This document shows, in pieces, positions 58,101-64,000 of a DNA stretch of 64,000 nucleotides; position 1 is the first letter of the stretch; every line of letters starts with the position of its first letter. Position numbers and translations under genes: made by a program. The notes beneath the pieces were generated by a model, which was not told the origin of the DNA, did no database searches, and saw nothing but the letters and a program-made list of their open reading frames with translations. The stretch is from Lepidostoma basale (taxonomy: Eukaryota > Arthropoda > Insecta > Trichoptera > Lepidostomatidae), in assembly GCA_022606425.2 (NCBI GenBank), contig JAHDVF020000044.1, positions 674,412 to 738,411 on the forward strand, written 5' to 3'.

Positions 58101-61100
58101 GATATGTTTTTCAAATAATCCATGTATGTTATAGATATCGATCTATTCCTAATGAAATTTCCTACAAGATGACATAAATTAAATTTTGATTCATCGAGTC
58201 ATATGCTTGATATTTAGATAAAGTTAGCGGTAAACTGAATTGACCACATGGGAGCAAGCGTTTTGTTTTGAACACGGTACGTTAAGGGTTAATGCCACGT
58301 TTAACTCGGTCTTCCTTGAGTTTGCATTTCATTCACATCGTAAACGTATACTTTCTTAACCATTCACACTTCATGCATGCGTTCCATATATCCAAATCCT
58401 TCCATAAATTTGTTTACGATGTATTAAAATGATCAAATATTATGTAAAATAATTGTATAAAGCAACAAAATGTTCATATTGTAAAATGTTTTATTTTTAA
58501 GTCAATTTCTTTTTCTGTTTTCTGAATGTCCATAATTATTTTAAATGTAACTTATCCCTTGCATTTAATAAAAGGTCGAAAATAATAGAATCAAATAATA
58601 TAGACCTAAAACTGAGAATACTCCTCATCAAGACCTATGTATGGAGTGTCTTGATGTACGGCTGCGAGACATGGTGCCTATCCGAAAAGGATAAGCGGAG
58701 ACTAGAGGCTTTTGAGATGTGGTCCTATAGAAGACTCTTTGGAATTTCCTGGAGAGACCACATCACGAATGAGGAAGTTCTTCAAGGAATCGAAGGAGGA
58801 AGGCACCTGCTCAGGACCTTGTCCGAAAGGCGTGCAAGATGGATCGGCCATGTAATACGTCAAGAAGGTCTCTTGCATGCCATAATGGAGGGTATGATCG
58901 AGGGGACAAACTCTAGGGGACGCCCACGCCGAGAGTACCTGGTGGACCTGTTGGTGGACGTGCGCTGCTCTACATATGCAGATCTCAAAAGAGCCGCACA
59001 AGACAGGGAAAAATGGAAGAGAATAATGGAGGAAATTGCTGCAAACCAATCCCAGGATTGAAACCAGAGAAGAAGAACTTATCCCTTCTGTCCCATAATG
59101 AGTTTTCTACTCATGGGAATACAATGTAACTATTGTATGTTTATAAATAAATAAATAAAAATAAATAATAACAATATTTTAAACTTTTTTTTAACTTTAA
59201 AAAAAAGACTAACATCAAAGATTTAAATCAATGATATTAGAATTTATTTTACAATCTTCAATGTGAGCAGAAAATAGCTAATTATTATGAAGAAGGAATC
59301 TGGTCGTGTCCAGGCTCGAACCCAAGTCCCCTAGATTAGGAGTCAAGCGTTCTATCCCCTAGACCACCACCCGATTTTCTTCCGTTCTACATTCGTTTCT
59401 TATATCAGCATTTGAAATTATGTCGTTCAACATTTTACCGAATAAAAATCTGAGGTTTGGGTTAGAAATGAACCACAGCAAAACCGAAATCATGAGTTCG
59501 TCCAACAGAAATAAAAAAATGATGACAAAATACTTGAATCTACCTCTGACATAAATTAAAAATGGGAAAAGAAAACCAGGTGGCAGAAACACTAGAAGAA
59601 TTGGACTTGGTTGGGCAGCCTTCAGAAAGCTCAGTCATATAATGAGAAACAAGGATATCCCTATTCATTTAAAAAGAAAAACCTACGAAGCATGCATCTT
59701 GCCTATGATGACATATGGTTTGGAAACAATGACCTTGACCATAAATACTGTCCACAAATTGAAATGCGCGCAACGATCCATGGAGCGGCAAATGTCTGAG
59801 TGATAGAAAATTACAAATACAGAAATCAGACGCCGAACAAAACTCGCCGATATCGTGGATCATGAAATGGCAATGGGCAGGACACGTAGCCAGACAGCCA
59901 AGTTCAAGATGGACTCCCAAAGTCTTAAAGTGGAGGCCATGGGAAAACAAAAAGGGTGTCGGTCGGCCACAGAAGAGATGGGCCGACGATATTGTTGTGG
60001 TCGCCGGGAAAAAATGGATTGAAACGGCACAGGACAGAGAAAAAGAGACAGATGGAAGAGGCCTACATCCAGCAGTCGAGGGAAGGCTAGGAAGAAGAGA
60101 AGAATAACATTTTACCACACACTCGTCTAAGGGATCTTGTCTTTAAAGCATTTATTCTACTCTCGTCCGTCTGTTTGGTTAAAAAAAGTATTTGTTAACG
60201 ATGTTAACAGAACTAAAAATAGAGGAAAATGTGGCACCATTAAATAATTCAAATATTGACGTGTACAAGGAATTGAGAGAAGTATGTCAGAAAATAACAG
60301 TGTGTCCAGTTTCTCTGCCTACTCTTTCCAGGGCACAACATAATGTTGCTGTCATTAATCGAATACTATAGTGCAGCCGAAATAAACTGAGTCTTGTGGC
60401 CATAAATGTCAATAAAGATAGGAATGTGAAGCGCGCCGGGATCGTTATCGATTTTTTCGTCGATCGATATACGATACGATCGACTATAATGATTTTATAA
60501 TGATCTGTACGTTATGATATGTACGATGAGTCACTAACGATTGGTTTTTACCAAATTCAATTGCAGTGCGTGTTTTTTTTACTATAAATGTGTTTACAGC
60601 AATTAAATAAATATACTCGTATTCGTGTGACACCAGGGAAAGCTCTTATTAGAGATCACGCGCCGCTTATAATAAATTTGGCAGAAGACACTGATGAAGA
60701 AGACCCCGATGAAGATTGATATATTTTTTTTGTAATATAAACGGCTCTTTTAAGGGCCACAATATGATCTACTTTGTTTCTTAAAGGCGGGCCACACTGT
60801 GATAAACAAGCTGGTTTGAAACCAAAATTTGTATACAGAATGTTATTACTCAAACTTAAACCATGTTCTAGACGTAGTAAAAACGTCGATTTTAGTTAAA
60901 CCGCGGATGTTTCTGCATACGGTTATCCTTTCAAACTATTCAACAAACATGGTACGTTTATCTCTCTTCCTCGCATTATTTTACCCGGCGTAGAATGAGA
61001 TAGATAGTCTGGCTCGTTGGTTGGAAACCGATGTTTATCACAGTCTGGCCCGCCTTTTATACTTAACTTTCTTTCTATGTTTATTGACATACGGTACACA

Positions 61101-63543
61101 ATTTTTAAAAATAAGCAATTTTTCGGTTTATACTGGTATTTAATTTAGTATCTGGTAGTCACTAATTTCATACTAATTTAAACGCACATAAAACCCGTTT
61201 AAAATATATATATACGAGGTCTGTTCAAAAAGTATCGCGAATTTTGAATTTCCGCTGGCTACGTATATTTGATTTTTGATTTTTTTGTAGCGTTATGTTG
61301 GTACTCATGTCCCTTACTTATGCTGACAAGGTCGGCCATTTTGAATGTTTAGTTAATTTTTGACAGCTGTTTTGCTTGGATGTGTTTTGGCTCGTCTTCG
61401 ATTTTTGCCTATTCCAAAAAATGGATCAAAGAATCTGTATCAAATTTTGTGTGAAAAACAAAATAAAGTGCGCGGACGCATTTCGAATGTTGACTGTGGC
61501 ATATGGTGAAGCTACCTTGGACCAAAGCAACGTTTATCGGTGGTACAAAATGTTCTCAGAGGGCCGAGAAGATATGAACGACGAAGAGCGTGCCGGACGC
61601 CCGAGCACGTCAACAACAGACGAAAACATTGATAAAGTGAAGAAAATAGTATTAGCCAATCGTCGAATCACCGTTAGAGAAGTTGCTGAGGACCTAAACA
61701 TATCGATTGGCTCGTGCCATTCGATTTTAACCAATGATTTGGGCATGAGTCGGGTCGCCGCGAAATTCGTGCCAAAATTGCTCAATTTCGACCAAAAACA
61801 GCATCGCGTTAACATTGCTCAGGAGATGTTGGACTCGGTCCGTGACGACCCAAATGTGCTCCAGAGGGTCATAACTGGTGACGAATCATGGGTTTATGGT
61901 TATGACGTGGAAACCAAAGCTCAATCATCCCAATGGAAGCTGCCGCATGAGCCAAGACCAAAAAAAGCGCGCCAAGTTCGGTCGAACGTGAAGGTTTTGC
62001 TCACAGTTTTCTTCGATTGCAGGGGCGTGGTGCATCATGAGTTCTTGCCACAGGGTAGTACGGTCAATAAAGAATATTACCTGCAAGTTATGCGCAATTT
62101 GCGCGAAGCAATCCGCCAGAAACGCCCGGATTTGTGGAAGAACAAAAACTGGCTTTTGCACCATGATAACGCCCCTGCTCACACATCGTTGCTTGTGCGC
62201 GAATATTTGGCCAAAAACAACACAGTAATGGTGCCGCAGCCACCGTATTCCCCAGACCTGGCCCCCTGTGACTTTTTCCTGTTTCCAAAACTGAAGAGGC
62301 CCATGAAAGGACGACGCTACGCCACGATTGAGGAGATAAAGACGGCATCGAAGGAGGAGCTGAACAAGATCACAAAAAATGATTTTTTTAAGTGCTTCGA
62401 GGATTGGAAAAAACGTTGGCATAAATGTATTATATCCGAGGGGAATTACTTTGAAGGGGACAAAATAGATATTCATGAATAAATAAATACTTTTTGAAAA
62501 AATATAAAATTCGCGATACTTTTTGAACAGACCTCGTATAGTTTAATATCTAAACATTGTTTACTCGTTAAAGTTTATGAACAAGATACGATAATAAACG
62601 TTACTTATCGATATATTTATTTTATTGTTACGCCCAACCCTAAACCGCTCCATAAGGTCCGTAAGTGCAAGCGAGATAGACACAGGGAAATGATTTATGG
62701 CCCGAAGACTCAGATGATTTCTTCTGGGAATGCTCGGAACCAATTCTTTACAGCTTCGAAGAGATGGACATCTAATAACCAATGTCTTCAGATTAATTAG
62801 GGGATACTTTGAGAACTCGGCCGTACTGGAGGATGTTGGTCTTTTTGTCCCCGATAGATATCTCCGACAGCGACAGCACAGGTTGTTTTACCTACCGGCC
62901 GCCAGAACCAATCTGCCTCTGGTGACACCGGTGGGAAGAGCAATTAGTCTGTTGAACGCGGTCTCCTCGGAGATCGACGTCTTTCATGTTAGTGAAAGTA
63001 CGTTCAGGGGGCAAATACTATTGACTTTAGAAAGTATCTTGTCTTCCTAATGTCGAACCATCTCTAATGCGTTCCTGGTACTTTGTTGTATTTTTATAAT
63101 ATTTTACCTGTACTTAATAGATGCCTTAAACATTTTCCTGTTTGTAATGTCTTTTGAGTTAATAAACTGATTTGATTTGATGATAGCGACTACACTATAG
63201 ATAAAATGCTTAACCATAATAATGTTTCGCTTTCAGGTTAACCAAAGATTTTTTAACACCGTTTCTACCGTTGAAACTAAATCTATGGATTGCAATCGTT
63301 TTTACAACGTTGCTATTAATATTCACACTACACACGTTTATGAAATATGAATTTGAATATAAAAAGAACGAATTAAATGTTTTTAATAGTACTGAAACTA
63401 AAACTGCAAATAATACAAAAAGAGATAATGATAAGAAAGAATCTATAAAGCGCCCCAAAAGTGCCTCAAAACAAGCAAATAAAAGGCATTTTAAATATTT
63501 GATGGATTCATTCTTTAGTATAATGGAGATTATCTTACTTCAG
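51589..63543 (+). CDS. ionotropic receptor gene, 5' five exons (incomplete)
   Basis: A divergent insect ionotropic receptor (IR), a ligand-gated channel of chemosensory neurons related to glutamate receptors. Five exons join in phase to give 403 residues, the last in phase 0 before GTAAGAA. The order is an N-terminal extracellular region (1-188), the S1 ligand-binding half (about 190-305, with LSTFNYKPSSIWW, ADIGFASSCLWFHEYTF and SAPYLRSGITVIAPKP), and membrane segment M1 (about 315-337). The pore loop, M2, S2 and M3 must lie beyond the window. The IR7/IR60a-like group is my best guess; the exact ortholog is not recognised. No classical signal peptide is seen, so an upstream exon is possible. 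Confidence 0.85.
52180..52253 (-). mobile_element. LINE-A 3' end
   Basis: Minus-strand tail only: AACCATCACGCC, GGAGGGGTAGGCAGAG, CTGTCCTGACATA. It ends at the TA where the fold-back element begins. Confidence 0.75.
52254..52878. mobile_element. mariner-like fold-back with duplicated transposase start
   Basis: Arms of about 140 bp face each other (52270-52410 and 52745-52865), with ends TATAGNG...TTATTTT and TA flanks. The left arm encodes MNRLTSEQRLQIEK on the plus strand. The right arm encodes MNILTSEQRL on the minus strand, which continues after a frameshift as VQIVQIYFENHGSVHQTYRA and FYGRHNRPSEQ, the helix-turn-helix region of a mariner-like transposase. It is thus an inverted duplication of one transposon end. 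Confidence 0.75.
52940..53054 (+). CDS. ionotropic receptor exon 2, start of S1
   Basis: TTATTTTTAG acceptor, TGTAG/GTAAGC donor, phase 1 to phase 2. Encodes GRAIRLSTFNYKPSSIWWKD, then a short segment ending LLEYC. The STFNYKPSS pattern opens the IR ligand-binding domain. Confidence 0.9.
53075..54075 (+). mobile_element. LINE-A with RT core, beside exon 2
   Basis: RT blocks KGVKQGCVMSPWLFN and LLYADDAVLIADS (YADD intact), then KSKVMVFEKEE to the C-terminus, with frameshifts near 53165, 53640 and 53860. Ends CTACCCC(TAGT)n: the right half of the hairpin is missing. Starts about 20-30 bases after the exon 2 donor. Confidence 0.88.
54135..54870 (-). mobile_element. two LINE-A copies, one within the other
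   Basis: Minus-strand LINE-A 54138-54715 from tail to the RRVG segment. At 54720 a second minus-strand 3' region starts inside a hairpin (GCAGAAGGGGTAGGC) without its outer tail. Looks like insertion followed by deletion, or a template switch. Confidence 0.75.
54923..55050 (+). CDS. ionotropic receptor exon 3, S1 middle
   Basis: TTCAATAG acceptor, TTTG/GTAAAT donor, phase 2 to phase 1. Encodes WVNCSIEFVHYEEHLEWGEL, then NGMLGNVFHDRADIGF, where RADIG is the conserved step before the second half of S1. Confidence 0.92.
55100..55265 (+). mobile_element. LINE-A fragment, degenerate
   Basis: Worn version of the MDKCIKEMKGLN to LYADDA region (ATGGACAAGTGTATAAAAGA; the YADD site reads as IAEA). 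It ends where the minisatellite begins. Confidence 0.7.
55260..57045. repeat. 66-bp higher-order minisatellite in receptor intron 3
   Basis: Alternating units of about 23 bp (GATTGTTTTAATTTATTTTA + ATG) and about 43 bp (starting GATTGTTTTTATGAATTTAT). The pair forms a period of roughly 66 bp over 1.8 kb with drift. Very AT-rich and without genes. Confidence 0.88.
57056..57149 (+). CDS. ionotropic receptor exon 4, S1 end
   Basis: CTTTTTGTAG acceptor, CCAAA/GTTAGT donor, phase 1 to phase 2. Encodes SSCLWFHEYTFLDLSAPYLR then SGITVIAPKP, the typical IR stretch before the first membrane segment. Confidence 0.94.
57370..58430 (-). mobile_element. LINE-A interrupted by a piggyBac-like MITE
   Basis: 3' hairpin region at 57372-57515 (GTCGTTTCCCTGGAGGGGTA) and coding remnant at 58292-58430 (GCCACGTTTAACTCGG). 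The gap is the MITE, with TTAA on each side. Confidence 0.78.
57516..58292 (-). mobile_element. piggyBac-like MITE, copy 2
   Basis: 769 bp (57520-58288), reverse copy of 26164-26929, flanked by TTAA at 57516-57519 and 58289-58292. The two copies are similar end to end. Confidence 0.88.
58549..59087 (+). mobile_element. RTE-B copy with 12-bp duplication
   Basis: Insert 58561-59075, nearly the same as the second half of 1483-2155. Open frame 58651-59061. (GAA) tail of two or three units. Flanked by AACTTATCCCTT at 58549-58560 and 59076-59087. Confidence 0.93.
59205..59375 (-). mobile_element. SINE-2, tRNA-Arg(CCT)-like, copy 2
   Basis: Minus strand: TGGTCTAGGGG (A box), anticodon loop CTCCTAA (CCT), GGGTTCGAGCC (B box), then the SINE-2 body ending in an A-rich run. 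Better preserved than copy 1. Confidence 0.8.
59378..60178 (-). mobile_element. LINE-A piece split by an RTE insertion
   Basis: 59378-59439 and 60117-60178 join to read the DIISNADIRNECR and RRMC regions in reverse. The gap is the RTE element. Confidence 0.78.
59429..60116 (+). mobile_element. RTE fragment nested in LINE-A, 11-bp duplication
   Basis: Insert 59440-60105, with frames reading RNTRRIGLGWAAFRKLSHIM, MKWQWAGHVARQPSSRW and KKGVGRPQKRWADD, tail GAAGAAGAGAAGAAT. AACATTTTACC flanks it at 59429-59439 and 60106-60116. Several frameshifts. Related to 39175-39775. Confidence 0.9.
60180..60335 (+). mobile_element. LINE-A 3' fragment, worn
   Basis: KVFVNDVNRTKNRGKC-type remnant through GTATGTCAGAAAATAACAG to CTGCCTACTC. 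No tail. Confidence 0.6.
60610..60720 (+). other. short acidic-ended open frame before a histone-like stem-loop
   Basis: After TGTTTACAG an open frame reads ALIRDHAPLIINLAEDTDEE and ends in DPDED and a TGA stop at 60718-60720. It matches no core histone tail I know. Coding status is unclear. Confidence 0.2.
60743..60758 (+). promoter_or_regulatory. histone-type mRNA 3' stem-loop match
   Basis: The 16 bases GGCTCTTTTAAGGGCC fit the metazoan consensus GGYYYUUYUNARRRCC at every position: six-pair stem (one G-U) and loop UUUA. ATAAAC precedes and ACAA follows, as in histone mRNAs. No recognisable histone coding sequence lies upstream. Confidence 0.4.
60783..61058. mobile_element. 276-bp MITE with 26-bp inverted ends
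   Basis: Left AAAGGCGGGCCACACTGTG and right end complement AAAGGCGGGCCAGACTGTG continue to ATAAACA with one mismatch. GGTTTGAAACC and GGTTGGAAACC sit just inside. The duplication is not clear, so the superfamily is not assigned. Confidence 0.75.
61213..62538 (+). mobile_element. complete mariner element, perfect ends
   Basis: Element 61215-62536 (1322 bp). The 31-bp ends 61215-61245 and 62506-62536, starting CGAGGTCTGTTC, are exact inverted copies. TA duplication on both sides. It holds one uninterrupted transposase gene. Sits in intron 4 of the ionotropic receptor gene. Confidence 0.96.
61421..62482 (+). CDS. mariner transposase, intact
   Basis: 353 residues from the ATG at 61421 (MDQRICIKFCVKNKIK), which matches the usual mariner start. 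An in-frame ATG at 61376 would add 15 hydrophobic residues and is less likely. The order is paired helix-turn-helix domains (about 1-110), then the DDE/D catalytic core with Asp 154 (TGDESWVYGYD), Asp 249 (HHDNAPAH) and Asp 284 (YSPDLAPCDFF). The last two are 34 residues apart, the DD34D signature. It cuts and pastes the element at TA sites. No stop, frameshift or lost catalytic residue is visible. The nearby TIRs are perfect, so activity is possible but not shown. Confidence 0.96.
   Translation: MDQRICIKFCVKNKIKCADAFRMLTVAYGEATLDQSNVYRWYKMFSEGREDMNDEERAGRPSTSTTDENIDKVKKIVLANRRITVREVAEDLNISIGSCHSILTNDLGMSRVAAKFVPKLLNFDQKQHRVNIAQEMLDSVRDDPNVLQRVITGDESWVYGYDVETKAQSSQWKLPHEPRPKKARQVRSNVKVLLTVFFDCRGVVHHEFLPQGSTVNKEYYLQVMRNLREAIRQKRPDLWKNKNWLLHHDNAPAHTSLLVREYLAKNNTVMVPQPPYSPDLAPCDFFLFPKLKRPMKGRRYATIEEIKTASKEELNKITKNDFFKCFEDWKKRWHKCIISEGNYFEGDKIDIHE
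62640..63182 (+). mobile_element. LINE-C 3' fragment
   Basis: The open frame 62730-63050 encodes LGTNSLQLRRDGHLITNVFR and LRQRQHRLFYLPAARTNLPL, then the 3' end ATGTCGAACCATCTCTAATG and TGATTTGATTTGAT. Confidence 0.9.
63237..63543 (+). CDS. ionotropic receptor exon 5, M1 segment
   Basis: TCGCTTTCAG acceptor, CAG/GTAAGAA donor, phase 2 to phase 0. Encodes LTKDFLTPFLPLKLNLWIAI and the hydrophobic M1 (VFTTLLLIFTLHTF), a long charged loop rich in Lys, Asn and Thr (to about residue 385), then SFFSIMEIILLQ, which starts the pore region. The loop is longer than in typical glutamate receptors. This is the last exon in the window. Confidence 0.92.
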
Positions 63544-63559
63544 GTAAGAATAAAATGTT

Positions 63560-63784
63560 TTGAATGTATACAAATACTTATAGACAAATACTGGATTTTA
63601 CCAATTGCGGGTTATCATTTTTAAGGATTAATTGTATCTCAATAGAGACGAAGATGTAAATTGTTTTTTGGGAACAGAATATGGTGGTCGAGGCGCTTAC
63701 AGGACTTATAATATGACCTAATCTTAATAGATGGCGCTAGTGTAGATTAAACAAAAAAATGTAAAAGTTTTTCTCAACATTGTA
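63560..63784 (+). repeat. dispersed repeat, forward copy
   Basis: GACAAATACTGGATTTTACC, AATTGTATCTCAATAG, GAACAGAATATGGTGGTCG, then ATGGCGCTAGTGTAGATT. Relatives at 2955-3315 (rearranged) and 27295-27375. Cut by the LINE-A that follows. Confidence 0.6.
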
Positions 63785-64000
63785 GCAAAAAGCTAAGATG
63801 GCAGTGCACAATGGTGTTCTTGTGCCGACCCTTATGTATGGAAGTGAAGCATGGAACTGGCAAAAGAAGGATGAAAGTAAAATAAATGCAGTAGAAATGA
63901 TATCTCTAAGACGAATGTGTGGCAAATCTGTATATGATAGAGTGACAAATGCAAGTATAAGAAGTGAATGTGGTGCGAATGAAAGTGTTATGAACAAAAT
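63785..64000 (+). mobile_element. LINE-A, runs off the window
   Basis: Begins AAGCTAAGATGGCAGTGCAC and encodes NGVLVPTLMYGSEAWNWQKK and the RRMC region in frame to the window edge. Confidence 0.85.

Noticed and set aside
59280..59375. tRNA-Arg gene
   Set aside because: Same sequence family occurs at 38160 with a shared non-tRNA 3' body, so it is a SINE.
61376..61420. Earlier start for the mariner transposase
   Set aside because: The extra 15 residues are not part of the usual mariner protein; MDQ at 61421 matches the common start.

Overview
The window is insect nuclear DNA, most likely from a moth or butterfly (Lepidoptera). It has small GT-AG-spliced exons in AT-rich introns, a recognisable Lachesin gene, a chemosensory ionotropic receptor of the divergent insect type, and very dense non-LTR retrotransposon, SINE and MITE debris. 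There is no bacterial-style gene organisation. The species cannot be named from the sequence.

Three host loci can be supported. (1) An exon on the minus strand at 13308-13437 encodes the start of a SMIM12-like small membrane protein. (2) The Lachesin gene (Lac) runs on the plus strand from 16941 to 41388. Eight shared exons encode a signal peptide and three Ig domains, and two alternative terminal exons (38884-39029 and 41222-41388) each carry their own hydrophobic GPI-type tail. (3) An ionotropic receptor gene starts at 51589 on the plus strand. Five exons cover the extracellular part and the first membrane segment, and the gene leaves the window. All splice phases of Lac and of the receptor join correctly when checked by hand.

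Almost everything else is mobile DNA. For this report I name the families as follows. LINE-A is RTE-like, with a conserved 3' hairpin and a (GTTA)n tail, in about 28 fragments. RTE-B is a group of RTE subfamilies with (GAA)n tails and clear target-site duplications. LINE-C is CR1/jockey-like with pentanucleotide tails and one nearly complete copy at 8815-12880. LINE-D is L2-like with an (ATT)n tail. SINE-1 is tRNA-Gly-like, SINE-2 is tRNA-Arg(CCT)-like, and SINE-3 is a short palindromic element that shares the LINE-A 3' end. DNA transposons include an intact-looking mariner with perfect 31-bp ends (61215-62536), a deleted mariner, a hAT-like MITE with a piggyBac-like MITE inside it, Tigger-like elements, and mariner-like fold-backs. 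Five minisatellites with units of 14, 21, 18, 17 and about 66 bp lie in introns or downstream of Lac.

Layout. 1-13300: mainly mobile elements, ending with the nearly complete LINE-C. 13300-16940: SMIM12-like exon, then the divergent region upstream of Lac. 16941-41388: Lac, with introns filled by nested insertions. 41400-51580: intergenic repeats. 51589-64000: ionotropic receptor, with an active-looking mariner in its fourth intron. The most notable points are the two alternative Lachesin membrane-anchor exons, the SINE-3 element, the intact mariner, a SINE placed directly at a Lachesin splice acceptor, and many insertions whose order can be read from their duplications.
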